10,175 nucleotides of DNA. Origin: Pseudomonadales bacterium. Lineage in GTDB: Bacteria; Pseudomonadota; Gammaproteobacteria; Pseudomonadales; Moraxellaceae. Location: the NCBI GenBank assembly GCA_013043915.1, contig JABEVH010000177.1, positions 1 through 10,175 of the forward strand. Direction: 5' to 3'. The notes under the pieces were generated by a model, which was not told the DNA's origin, did no database searches, and worked only from the letters and a program-made list of their open reading frames with translations. The position numbers were made by a program, and so were the translations under genes. Below are positions 1 through 6,760 of the stretch, one piece after another; positions within the stretch are counted from its first letter, which is position 1, and each line of letters begins with the position of its first letter.

Positions 1-100
1 CCAAGACCGAGCGCCTATACTTCGGACACCATATAACATGGTACTTGCAGGAGTAAACCACATTCAGGTTGTTCTTGTATTTTATGGTGTAATCGCTCAC
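1..100 (-). CDS. tnpA: IS200/IS605-family transposase TnpA, N-terminal part (cut by window edge)
   Basis: The minus strand has an open frame running off the left edge. Its first residues include SDYTIKYKNN and then YSCKYHVIWCPKYRRSVL, a block characteristic of the N-terminus of single-strand transposases of the IS200/IS605 group (Y1 transposase domain). The family uses an HUH site and one catalytic tyrosine to move single-stranded DNA. Those residues lie beyond the window, so intactness cannot be judged. The start is uncertain. I chose the GTG at 98-100, giving the usual M-S-D-Y opening. An in-frame ATG at 107-109 would add three residues (MFC) but overlaps a good -10 box. Neither start has a clear Shine-Dalgarno sequence, which is common for these transposases. 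It faces the same way as the pga genes and begins about 55 bases after pgaD ends. Family assignment rests on about 33 residues. Confidence 0.8.
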   Translation of the reverse strand, partial: MSDYTIKYKNNLNVVYSCKYHVIWCPKYRRSVL

Positions 101-107
101 ACAAAAC

Positions 108-136
108 ATTATATTGCTGCGTTCTGTATATTGCAA
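108..136 (-). promoter_or_regulatory. Candidate sigma-70 promoter for tnpA
   Basis: Read on the minus strand there is TTGCAA (131-136, 4 of 6 matches to the -35 consensus), a 17-base spacer, then a perfect TATAAT (108-113). Predicted transcription start is near 101. That places the ATG at 107-109 outside the transcript and the GTG at 98-100 almost at its 5' end. This is a consensus match only; the AT-rich context could produce it by chance. Confidence 0.35.
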
Positions 137-154
137 GTGAAATCTAAGTCAACA

Positions 155-637
155 TCAAATTCCCGCTTTCCTCCCCATGGCTAAAGCGAGGGGATTCTCG
201 CGGTCGTGGGGTTGAGTTGCTATGCTCAGGATTTTCCCTTCATCGTTATGATGAACCACGCAGATCTGGCTTTCCCGGGCCTCCTTGATCGAGGTCTCAC
301 TGAGGTGAAAATAGCGGGCGTAGTCACCTAATACCTCCACGCCATGATGGTAAGTTCGTGCCTTGCCGGGTAGAAATGTCCAAAGTAACAAGGTGGTTGT
401 GGTTCCTATCAGGGCAAAGAGGGCGTGGGTTAGGGATACTGGTGATAAAGTACTCACCACATGCATCATAGGCTGAAAGTGATGCTGATGTCCCTGCATG
501 GCCAATCTGAACTTATGGCCTATGGGTTCCCATAAATAAAGCCAGATGCCCCAAAGTAGGGTGGTACTGACCCAGGTCAGTAATCGGCGGGACCAGCTCA
601 TTTCTCCTGAGGCATTGATGATTAGGCGATCAGTCAT
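155..637 (-). CDS. pgaD: PgaD-like subunit of the PNAG synthase
   Basis: A 160-residue inner-membrane protein taken to be PgaD, the small partner of the PgaC glycosyltransferase that makes poly-beta-1,6-N-acetylglucosamine. It has two hydrophobic segments (about residues 19-38 and 67-90) joined by a His-rich loop (HQHHF), then a soluble cytoplasmic tail of about 70 residues. This matches the two-helix topology of E. coli PgaD, though it is somewhat longer (E. coli about 137). In E. coli, PgaD and PgaC jointly bind cyclic di-GMP, which stabilises the pair and switches on synthesis. Sequence conservation in PgaD is low, so position is the strongest evidence: its ATG overlaps the pgaC stop codon in a TCAT/ATGA arrangement (634-637), typical of translational coupling. 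Its own Shine-Dalgarno is weak, consistent with coupling. It is the last gene before the IS element. Confidence 0.85.
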   Translation of the reverse strand: MTDRLIINASGEMSWSRRLLTWVSTTLLWGIWLYLWEPIGHKFRLAMQGHQHHFQPMMHVVSTLSPVSLTHALFALIGTTTTLLLWTFLPGKARTYHHGVEVLGDYARYFHLSETSIKEARESQICVVHHNDEGKILSIATQPHDRENPLALAMGRKAGI

Positions 638-1914
638 AAAGAACCGCCCGGGCGTATGCCCCGGTCAGGGCTAACCCATCGGGCACGCTGCCCTGCTCCC
701 CAGCGCAATGCTTTGGGAAAGGCAACGATGGTAGCACAGGTGTTGATGAGCCAGAAAACCAGGGGGTACCAGACCATCCAGTAATAGTTGCGACCCAAGC
801 CCCGGTCATAACGACTGTCCAGCCATTTGGCCAAACCAAACTGAGCAAGACAGGTAGCAGCCAACAATACTCCACCTTGATCCGGAATCAGTGGAGAGCT
901 TATATGGGGAAAATATCGATCAGGTGTTACCAGGCCTAGGACCCAGACGAAGGTGATCATCAGCATGCCATAGGACCAGACCAAGCTGAGTAACAGCTCC
1001 AGCAGCAATGGCCACATATGGTTCTGATTAGGCAAGAAGAGTGCTCGTGCATTCTTGATAAGCACTTGGGCGCCACCGGTGGCCCAACGCAAACGCTGGT
1101 TCCACAGCCCACGTAAGGTTTCTGGCATTAAGATCCAAACCAGCGCATTGGTTTCAAAACGCACATCCCAGCCGGCGCGTTGGAGTTTCCAGGTGATATC
1201 AATATCCTCAGTCAGGACATCATCGCTCCAGTAACCCACCTGATGGATGGCTGATTTACGAAATGCCGTGATTACTCCCGATACCGTGAACAGGCGTCCG
1301 AAACTGCGTTGGGCGCGTTTGATCATGCCTACTATGGAAGAGAACTCGCCCACCTGTACACGCCCTAGCAGGGTAGAACGGTTTCTTATGCGCGGGTTTC
1401 CTGTCACAGCAGCGACTTCAGGGTTGTTGACAAAGTGTCTTACCATCCAGTGCGCAGCCTGTCGGTCGAGCAGGGCATCACCATCAATACACAACAGGAT
1501 TTCATGACGTGCTAGTAAACTTCCTGCTTGTAACGCCATAGCCTTGCCCTGATTTCGCGCTAGATGCACCACCCTCAGTCTGGGGTATTGGGCGGTCAAT
1601 TGGTTCAGTAGGAGGGCAGTAGCATCCTTGCTGCCATCATTGATAGCAATCACTTCAAAGTCAGGGTAATCCAGATTTAGGGCATAGCGCAGCGTTTCTT
1701 CTGCGTTATCTTCCTCGTTATAACAGGGAATAAGTACACTTACCGGCGGTGTTGGGTCCAGAATTAGGGGGTGCTGCGGTGGAGGATCATGCCGTTCGAT
1801 ACGCCAGTAAAACAATAAAGCACCTATCATCCATAGATAGGACATAAATAGCGGATAATAAAAGGCAAACCCAAGGAGGGCATGCCAGAAACTATGCAGA
1901 ACGGTATGCAGCAT
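634..1914 (-). CDS. pgaC: Poly-beta-1,6-N-acetyl-D-glucosamine synthase PgaC (GT2 family)
   Basis: A 426-residue processive family-2 glycosyltransferase in the inner membrane that polymerises UDP-GlcNAc into beta-1,6-linked PNAG and, with PgaD, moves the chain across the membrane. Visible order: N-terminal hydrophobic region (about 8-36), GT-A domain starting VSVLIPCYNEE (58-68), NDGSKD with nucleotide-binding D93, the DGD metal-binding motif (144-146), TED with the likely catalytic Asp (235-237), and QRLRW (273-277), the Q-x-x-R-W signature of processive enzymes. Further membrane segments lie near 301-328, 345-362 and 378-398. Length is close to E. coli PgaC (about 441). It follows pgaB by 8 bases, with an AAGG Shine-Dalgarno formed across the pgaB stop, and overlaps pgaD. 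All catalytic motifs are intact. Hyaluronan or cellulose synthase relatives are excluded by the pgaB/pgaD neighbours. Confidence 0.95.
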   Translation of the reverse strand: MLHTVLHSFWHALLGFAFYYPLFMSYLWMIGALLFYWRIERHDPPPQHPLILDPTPPVSVLIPCYNEEDNAEETLRYALNLDYPDFEVIAINDGSKDATALLLNQLTAQYPRLRVVHLARNQGKAMALQAGSLLARHEILLCIDGDALLDRQAAHWMVRHFVNNPEVAAVTGNPRIRNRSTLLGRVQVGEFSSIVGMIKRAQRSFGRLFTVSGVITAFRKSAIHQVGYWSDDVLTEDIDITWKLQRAGWDVRFETNALVWILMPETLRGLWNQRLRWATGGAQVLIKNARALFLPNQNHMWPLLLELLLSLVWSYGMLMITFVWVLGLVTPDRYFPHISSPLIPDQGGVLLAATCLAQFGLAKWLDSRYDRGLGRNYYWMVWYPLVFWLINTCATIVAFPKALRWGAGQRARWVSPDRGIRPGGSL

Positions 1915-1922
1915 GCATCACC

Positions 1923-3887
1923 TTAGGGTTGAGTGCGATCAACTTTTTGTTCCAGGGCAGGACGAATAACCGCCGGATCAGGATGATTATTATAGAGGTC
2001 GTCAGGGTAGTAGGCGATGTTTTGTACACCCCATGAGCGCAGTCTTTTGATGGTATCGGCAAGTTCTTGATCGGGAACAGGCTTACCGGTGCGCCAGTCA
2101 ACAGTTTGTAGCTCAAAGACGGTTTTTTGCAGCCCATCGGGAAATGCTTTAACACGTTCCACCAGGTCATGGTAGAAGGCAATAGGGTCACTGGCTTGTT
2201 CCATGTAGGGGAAGGCTTCAATGGCCGTGTAGTCATAGTTATGCAGTGAATTGGGTAGCGACTGCGCGTACCAGGTCTCAGAATGAGGATTGAGTACTAC
2301 CTGAGCATACATATTTCGCGCTAAGCGTAAACCTGGTTGCTCGTCATTGACAGTGGCGGCAATGCTGTCAGCAAAATTATCAAGATAATTTATTTTCAAT
2401 AGAGTCCATCGTGCCATGAGGTCGTCGTTTTTTCGAATATCGGCCACAGTGCCAGGCAAGCCCCATTCTTGATAGGTCTTACGGCCAAAGCGACTATCAT
2501 CTTCATAATCAGAAAGCGTGATGTCATCATGAAACAATATGCCATCCAGCGGGGTATTACGTGCCAGATCCTCAAAAATATCACGGATGGTGCGACGAGC
2601 ACGTGATGAGAACGGAGATAGGCGCGGATAGCCCATGGAGACATGGTTGGGCTGGTTAGGCGGCGGCAAGGTAACGACCGTATCGTGTGCGGCAGGGTCT
2701 TGTGCCGGTAATTGCCAAGCTAATAGAGGCATCCAGGCATAGATACGCTTAACCTGCGTGCGTGTGGAGATCTGCCATGCCACTCTGTTGAAGAGGTCAG
2801 CTCGCATGGGGACATGACGATTCGGGAAGTACGTCATATCAGCGGCACCATTACCATCGGGATCAGCGAAGGCTTGCAGGTAAACGGTATCGGAACCCAT
2901 AGCAATGATACGGTCGAGTAACCTGCCCAGATTCTTTTCTTCTTGTTTTTGATCGGGATCGTAAATATAGTCCAGATCAATATGCATAATATGGTTAGGG
3001 CGGCCTTCATCCACCTGTCCCTGATTTCGTTTATCAATTTCTGTTTTGATGTCCCATACGGTGGTGGTTTTATCAACCAGAATGCGGCGTAAGCCCCACA
3101 GTGGGGTGTCAGGGGTATTGGGGCCGTCATCTAGGGTCAGCCCAATGGGCATGCCGAGCTTTTCAGCCTGGCGCCGTAATTCAATATTGTACCTGCCGTA
3201 AGGCCATACGATGATGCGTGGTGCCTTGCCGGTATAACGCTTGAGAAATTCATTATTCTTTTCTAGATCTGCCGTTATCCGGTGCTCATAGGTGGCTTCA
3301 TCTTCATAATGATGATCAGTGGCTGACCATAGCCGAGCGGTAGCTACAGGCTCCATGTTACCCTGAGGATTAGATAAAGCGCCTCGATGCATGTCATAGG
3401 TGTGGCTAGCGATTTCTATAAGGCCGCTCTTTATCATCTCGTGTAATTCATCGCGGGAAAGCAGTTCTGAACGAGCAACTTCTTTCCCGTCGAAGTTAAT
3501 TCGCCCATTTTCAGGTGCATTCAACCATGCTCCTACTAAGGCGATGACCGCGGGAGCATGGAACATTTTCAAAATGGGGAATGCGTAGGTATAAACAGAT
3601 TGATAGCCATCATCAAAGGTGATCAGGACGGCTTTATCAGGCAAATTACGCTTTCCTGCCCTATCAGCAAGTAGGTCATCCATGCTGACAAAGTGATAGC
3701 CATTATTTTTCAACCAATCCATTTGTCGAATGAAATTGGTGGGGGTCACTGTATAAAAAGGTACCAAAGCACTTTCATGATCAGCGATTTCATGATAACT
3801 AAGTATAGTCAGCTCCGTGTTATCCGCATGACTGCAAAGGGCTAACAGTGCGAATATGCACCCTAGCAGCTTGGTAAAAATACGCAT
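1923..3887 (-). CDS. pgaB: Poly-beta-1,6-N-acetyl-D-glucosamine N-deacetylase PgaB
   Basis: A 654-residue exported two-domain enzyme that partly deacetylates PNAG in the periplasm, a step needed for export in E. coli. Residues 1-21 form a signal peptide (MRIF-TK, hydrophobic core, SHA). The NodB-type CE4 domain (about 25-280) shows FDDGY (91-95, catalytic and metal Asp 92/93) and SHTYDMH with metal His 162 and 167. The C-terminal domain (about 297-640) is the GH153 PNAG hydrolase fold typical of Gram-negative PgaB, with HIDLDYIYD (302-310) and DGILFHDD (448-455) carrying the likely catalytic Asp. E. coli PgaB is similar in length (about 672) but is a lipoprotein; here the sequence before Cys18 (LLALC) is not a good lipobox. 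ATG 3885-3887 is preceded by GGAGG at 3896-3900 with 8-base spacing. It is the first gene of a pgaBCD unit lacking pgaA. Confidence 0.95.
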   Translation of the reverse strand: MRIFTKLLGCIFALLALCSHADNTELTILSYHEIADHESALVPFYTVTPTNFIRQMDWLKNNGYHFVSMDDLLADRAGKRNLPDKAVLITFDDGYQSVYTYAFPILKMFHAPAVIALVGAWLNAPENGRINFDGKEVARSELLSRDELHEMIKSGLIEIASHTYDMHRGALSNPQGNMEPVATARLWSATDHHYEDEATYEHRITADLEKNNEFLKRYTGKAPRIIVWPYGRYNIELRRQAEKLGMPIGLTLDDGPNTPDTPLWGLRRILVDKTTTVWDIKTEIDKRNQGQVDEGRPNHIMHIDLDYIYDPDQKQEEKNLGRLLDRIIAMGSDTVYLQAFADPDGNGAADMTYFPNRHVPMRADLFNRVAWQISTRTQVKRIYAWMPLLAWQLPAQDPAAHDTVVTLPPPNQPNHVSMGYPRLSPFSSRARRTIRDIFEDLARNTPLDGILFHDDITLSDYEDDSRFGRKTYQEWGLPGTVADIRKNDDLMARWTLLKINYLDNFADSIAATVNDEQPGLRLARNMYAQVVLNPHSETWYAQSLPNSLHNYDYTAIEAFPYMEQASDPIAFYHDLVERVKAFPDGLQKTVFELQTVDWRTGKPVPDQELADTIKRLRSWGVQNIAYYPDDLYNNHPDPAVIRPALEQKVDRTQP

Positions 3888-3895
3888 AAATCCTG

Positions 3896-3900
3896 CCTCC
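3896..3900 (-). promoter_or_regulatory. Ribosome-binding site of pgaB
   Basis: GGAGG on the minus strand lies 8 bases before the pgaB ATG, an almost ideal Shine-Dalgarno. It sits only 11 bases after the strong palindrome at 3912-3929, so RNA folding there could affect ribosome access. Confidence 0.7.
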
Positions 3901-3908
3901 GGATGACT

Positions 3909-3929
3909 AAAACGCCCCCTAGGGGGCGT
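3909..3929 (-). terminator. Perfect GC-rich hairpin between acnB and pgaB, probable intrinsic terminator
   Basis: The 18-base perfect palindrome ACGCCCCCTAGGGGGCGT (3912-3929) is followed, on the minus strand, by a short T-run (TTTT, then AG). Position and orientation fit an intrinsic terminator of acnB. The T-run is short, so termination may be partial. It lies inside what must be the pgaB leader unless a promoter fits into the 24 bases before the ATG, so attenuation or mRNA protection are alternatives. Confidence 0.6.
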
Positions 3930-3998
3930 CAGTTCGTATCATGACACGTGCTGTTTCATAACACTACCCCACGGGGCTGAGACCTATGAAGGCGCCAG

Positions 3999-4011
3999 CC
4001 CTGATTCAGGG
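3999..4011 (-). repeat. Small inverted repeat just after the acnB stop
   Basis: CCCTGATTCAGGG is a 6+1+6 perfect inverted repeat ten bases past the acnB stop codon. No T-run follows, so it is not a standard terminator by itself. It could add structure to the acnB 3' end ahead of the stronger hairpin at 3912-3929. Confidence 0.35.
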
Positions 4012-4020
4012 TATATGGCT

Positions 4021-6621
4021 TCAGGAGACCTGGGCCACCTGGATGCTATTGGCTTGCTGTGTGTAATCGGGCATACGATCAAAATTCATGTAGCGGTAGA
4101 TATCCGCCGACATGGAATTGATTTTCTGGGCATACTCCATATATTCAGCAACTGTTGGCAATTTTCCCATAACTGCTGCCACCGAAGCCAATTCAGCAGA
4201 GGCCAGATATACATTGGCACCTTGTCCGAGTCGATTAGGGAAGTTGCGAGTTGATGTGGAAACTACTGTGCTGTTGGGAGCTACACGTGCTTGATTGCCC
4301 ATGCATAGCGAACAACCTGGCATTTCTGTGCGAGCGCCAGCACGACCATAGATATTGTAATAGCCTTCCTCCTTGAGCTGATGTTCATCCATGCGCGTGG
4401 GAGGAGCAATCCATAGACGCGTGCTGAGAGAGCCGCCTTCAACTTTCTCAAGCAATTTACCAGCTGCCCTGAAATGGCCAATATTGGTCATGCAAGAGCC
4501 GATAAAGACCTCATTGATGGTGTCTCCTGCAACTTGGCTGAGCAGTTTGGCATCATCAGGGTCATTCGGACAGCACAGTATGGGTTCACGGACCTCAGCA
4601 AGATCGATGTCGATGATAGCTGCATATTCTGCATCTTTGTCAGCGCGCATCAAGGAAGGATTAGCCAACCAGGCTTGCATAGCCTGAATACGGCGAGTAA
4701 TTGTGCGGGCATCACCGTAACCGTTGGCCATCATCCATTTCAGTAGTGTGATATTGGACGTCAAATACTCTGCAACACTGGACTCAGATAAGGTAATGGT
4801 GCAAGCAGCAGCAGATCGTTCTGCAGAAGCATCTGACAATTCAAACGCTTGCTCAACGGTAAGCTCTTCAAGTCCTTCAATTTCCAGAATGCGGCCATTG
4901 AAAACATTCTTTTTGCCCTTTTTCTCTACGGTTAACAGGCCCTTTTTAAGCGCGTAGTAGGGAATGGCATGTACTAAATCACGAAGGGTGATGCCTGGTT
5001 GCATTTTGCCGTGAAAACGAACCAGGATAGACTCGGGCATATCCAGGGGCATGACGCCCGTGGCTGCCGCAAAGGCTACCAGTCCCGATCCCGCAGGAAA
5101 GGAAATTCCAATCGGGAATCGGGTATGGGAGTCACCGCCTGTTCCGACCGTGTCAGGCAGGAGCATGCGATTTAACCAACTATGGATGATGCCGTCACCC
5201 GGGCGCAAAGCCACCCCGCCACGATTCATGATAAAATCAGGCAGGCTATGGTGCATCTGCACATCCACAGGCTTAGGGTAAGCAGCCGTATGGCAAAAGG
5301 ACTGCATGACCAAGTCTGCTGAAAAGCCCAAACAAGCCAAATCTTTCAGTTCATCACGGGTCATGGGGCCGGTGGTATCCTGAGAACCAACCGTCGTCAT
5401 GCGGGGTTCGCAGTAGGTTCCGGGACGAACTCCGGCTACGCCACAAGCCTTGCCAACCATCTTTTGCGCTAAGGTATACCCTTTGCCCGTATCGGTCGGC
5501 TGTTGAGGCAGGCGGAATGTCGTGAGGGGTTCCAAGCTCAGGGAATCACGTGCCTTGGCGGTCAAGCTGCGCCCAATAATCAGGTTGATACGCCCGCCCG
5601 CCTGTACCTCATCAAGCAATACCTGGCTCTTAAGCGTAAATGTACTGAGTATATCGGACTGATCATGGCGTGTAATCTTGCCTTCATAGGGGTAAATGTC
5701 GATCACATCACCAGTATTAAGAGCACTGACATCGGTCTCAAAAGGTAACGCACCTGCATCCTCCATGGTGTTGAAAAATATGGGAGCAATCTTGCTGCCT
5801 ATGCAAATGCCGCCATCCCGCTTGTTAGGGATATGCGGTATATTCTGGCCTGTGTGCCAGAGTACAGAGTTGGTGGCAGATTTACGGCTGGAACCGGTAC
5901 CCACGACGTCACCCACATAAGCCACCGTGTGACCAAGGGCTTTGAGGGCTTCAAGCTGACGGATAGGTCCAACATTGCCAGGAACATCCGGTGTAATGCC
6001 GTCACGTGCATTTTTCAGCATAGCCAAGGCATGCAGGGGAATATCTGGACGGCTCCACGCATCTTGTGCGGGGGACAAATCGTCAGTATTGGTCTCGCCG
6101 CTCACCTTGAAAACGGTCACGGTTATCTTTTGTGGGACTTCTTTGCGCCGAGTGAACCATTCAGCATCAGCCCAGCTCTGGATCAGTTGTTTGGCGTGCA
6201 AGTTGCCGGCTTTGGCTTTTTCTTCGACATCATGAAATGCATCAAACATCAGCAACGTGCCTTTCAAGGCTTCCATGGCATGAGCTGCCAAATCAGGCAC
6301 ATCCAGCAAATGTACCAGAGGCTCTACGTTATAGCCTCCCAGCATGGTGCCCAGCAGATAAACAGCGCGCTCGCGGGAGATCAGCGGTGAGGAGGCTTCT
6401 CCTCGTGTTATAGCAGCCATAAAAGCGGCCTTGACATAAGCGGCGGGATCTACACCGGCAGGTACACGATTCTCAAACAGATCCAGCAGGAAGGATTCTT
6501 CTCCCGCTGGCGGGCTTTTCAGCAACTTGATCAGATCAGATACCTGGCTTTCATCCAGAGCTTTAGCAGGTATGCCCTGCGCTGTGCGTTCAGCAGCCTG
6601 TTTGCGATAGTCTTCAAGCAC
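4021..6621 (-). CDS. acnB: Aconitate hydratase B (bifunctional with 2-methylisocitrate dehydratase in the family)
   Basis: AcnB interconverts citrate and isocitrate in the TCA cycle using a [4Fe-4S] cluster in the cytoplasm; family members also hydrate 2-methyl-cis-aconitate. From a GTG start at 6619-6621 the protein is 866 residues, against 865 for E. coli. It begins LEDYRKQAAER, aligning with the E. coli start LEEYRK. A GAGGA Shine-Dalgarno (6629-6633) sits 7 bases upstream. With this start the cluster cysteines fall at 710 (IGSCMTN), 770 and 773 (MPGCSLCMGN), against 710, 769 and 772 in E. coli. The N-terminal HEAT-like domain (about 1-160), the swivel domain with GDVVGTGSSRKSATNS (237-252) and the catalytic domains are all complete. 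The frame stays open to a TTG at 6717, but that 32-residue extension lacks a ribosome site and contains the likely promoter. It lies between an HD-GYP gene and pgaB on the same strand. Confidence 0.97.
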   Translation of the reverse strand: MLEDYRKQAAERTAQGIPAKALDESQVSDLIKLLKSPPAGEESFLLDLFENRVPAGVDPAAYVKAAFMAAITRGEASSPLISRERAVYLLGTMLGGYNVEPLVHLLDVPDLAAHAMEALKGTLLMFDAFHDVEEKAKAGNLHAKQLIQSWADAEWFTRRKEVPQKITVTVFKVSGETNTDDLSPAQDAWSRPDIPLHALAMLKNARDGITPDVPGNVGPIRQLEALKALGHTVAYVGDVVGTGSSRKSATNSVLWHTGQNIPHIPNKRDGGICIGSKIAPIFFNTMEDAGALPFETDVSALNTGDVIDIYPYEGKITRHDQSDILSTFTLKSQVLLDEVQAGGRINLIIGRSLTAKARDSLSLEPLTTFRLPQQPTDTGKGYTLAQKMVGKACGVAGVRPGTYCEPRMTTVGSQDTTGPMTRDELKDLACLGFSADLVMQSFCHTAAYPKPVDVQMHHSLPDFIMNRGGVALRPGDGIIHSWLNRMLLPDTVGTGGDSHTRFPIGISFPAGSGLVAFAAATGVMPLDMPESILVRFHGKMQPGITLRDLVHAIPYYALKKGLLTVEKKGKKNVFNGRILEIEGLEELTVEQAFELSDASAERSAAACTITLSESSVAEYLTSNITLLKWMMANGYGDARTITRRIQAMQAWLANPSLMRADKDAEYAAIIDIDLAEVREPILCCPNDPDDAKLLSQVAGDTINEVFIGSCMTNIGHFRAAGKLLEKVEGGSLSTRLWIAPPTRMDEHQLKEEGYYNIYGRAGARTEMPGCSLCMGNQARVAPNSTVVSTSTRNFPNRLGQGANVYLASAELASVAAVMGKLPTVAEYMEYAQKINSMSADIYRYMNFDRMPDYTQQANSIQVAQVS

Positions 6622-6628
6622 GACAAAA

Positions 6629-6633
6629 TCCTC
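6629..6633 (-). promoter_or_regulatory. Ribosome-binding site that fixes the acnB GTG start
   Basis: GAGGA on the minus strand, 7 bases before the GTG at 6619-6621. It decides between this start and the in-frame TTG at 6717, which has no Shine-Dalgarno. Confidence 0.7.
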
Positions 6634-6705
6634 GACTAGGCCGGCGGCGACATCGTGGAGGGTGGATGCCAAACTGCCGGAGGGGTGGTTGAAATGCGGT
6701 GTAAA

Positions 6706-6734
6706 ATTGTAGAGCAAATAGGGTCACGGTTAAA
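6706..6734 (-). promoter_or_regulatory. Candidate acnB promoter
   Basis: On the minus strand TACAAT (6706-6711, 5 of 6 to the -10 consensus) follows a weak -35 TTTAAC (6729-6734) with a 17-base spacer. Transcription would begin near 6699 and give a 5' leader of about 78 bases before the GTG. The 139-base gap after the HD-GYP gene also argues for an independent acnB promoter. The weak -35 would fit a promoter needing an activator, but no activator site is convincing. Confidence 0.35.
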
Positions 6735-6760
6735 GTGTGATCGAACATGCAATTGTTATT

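Larger units (their letters stand above)
1..154 (-). mobile_element. Left end of an IS200/IS605-family insertion sequence (boundary approximate)
   Basis: The tnpA start implies that the left end of an IS200/IS605-type element lies between about 110 and 154. These elements have no terminal inverted repeats and make no target duplication, so the outer boundary cannot be fixed by eye. The leader has two copies of the octamer TATATTGC (plus strand 110-117 and 127-134), 17 bases apart. I did not find an unmistakable subterminal hairpin. Whether a tnpB follows cannot be seen. Confidence 0.55.

Noticed and set aside
1892..2236. Minus-strand 114-codon frame overlapping the pgaB end and pgaC start
   Set aside because: It is an alternate frame within the conserved PgaB GH153 domain with low-complexity content and no supporting motif.
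3960..4020. Plus-strand GGGGCTGAGA followed by CCTGATTCAGGG, reminiscent of a TPP riboswitch (THI element)
   Set aside because: The 5' GGGGTGC strand and the conserved TAATGCCAGCG part are missing, and on that strand the sequence leads into the antisense of acnB rather than a thiamine gene.
5833..6390. Plus-strand open frame of 185 codons inside acnB
   Set aside because: It is antisense to a fully conserved catalytic region of AcnB, has no ribosome site and no recognisable domain; it is a shadow frame.
6622..6717. N-terminal extension of acnB to a TTG start at 6717
   Set aside because: It has no Shine-Dalgarno and no resemblance to AcnB. The GTG at 6619-6621 has a good ribosome site and puts the first cluster cysteine at residue 710, as in E. 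coli.
6732..6753. TGTGATCGAACATGC as a CRP-like site upstream of acnB
   Set aside because: Only the TGTGA half matches; the right half-site is poor, so it is not supported.
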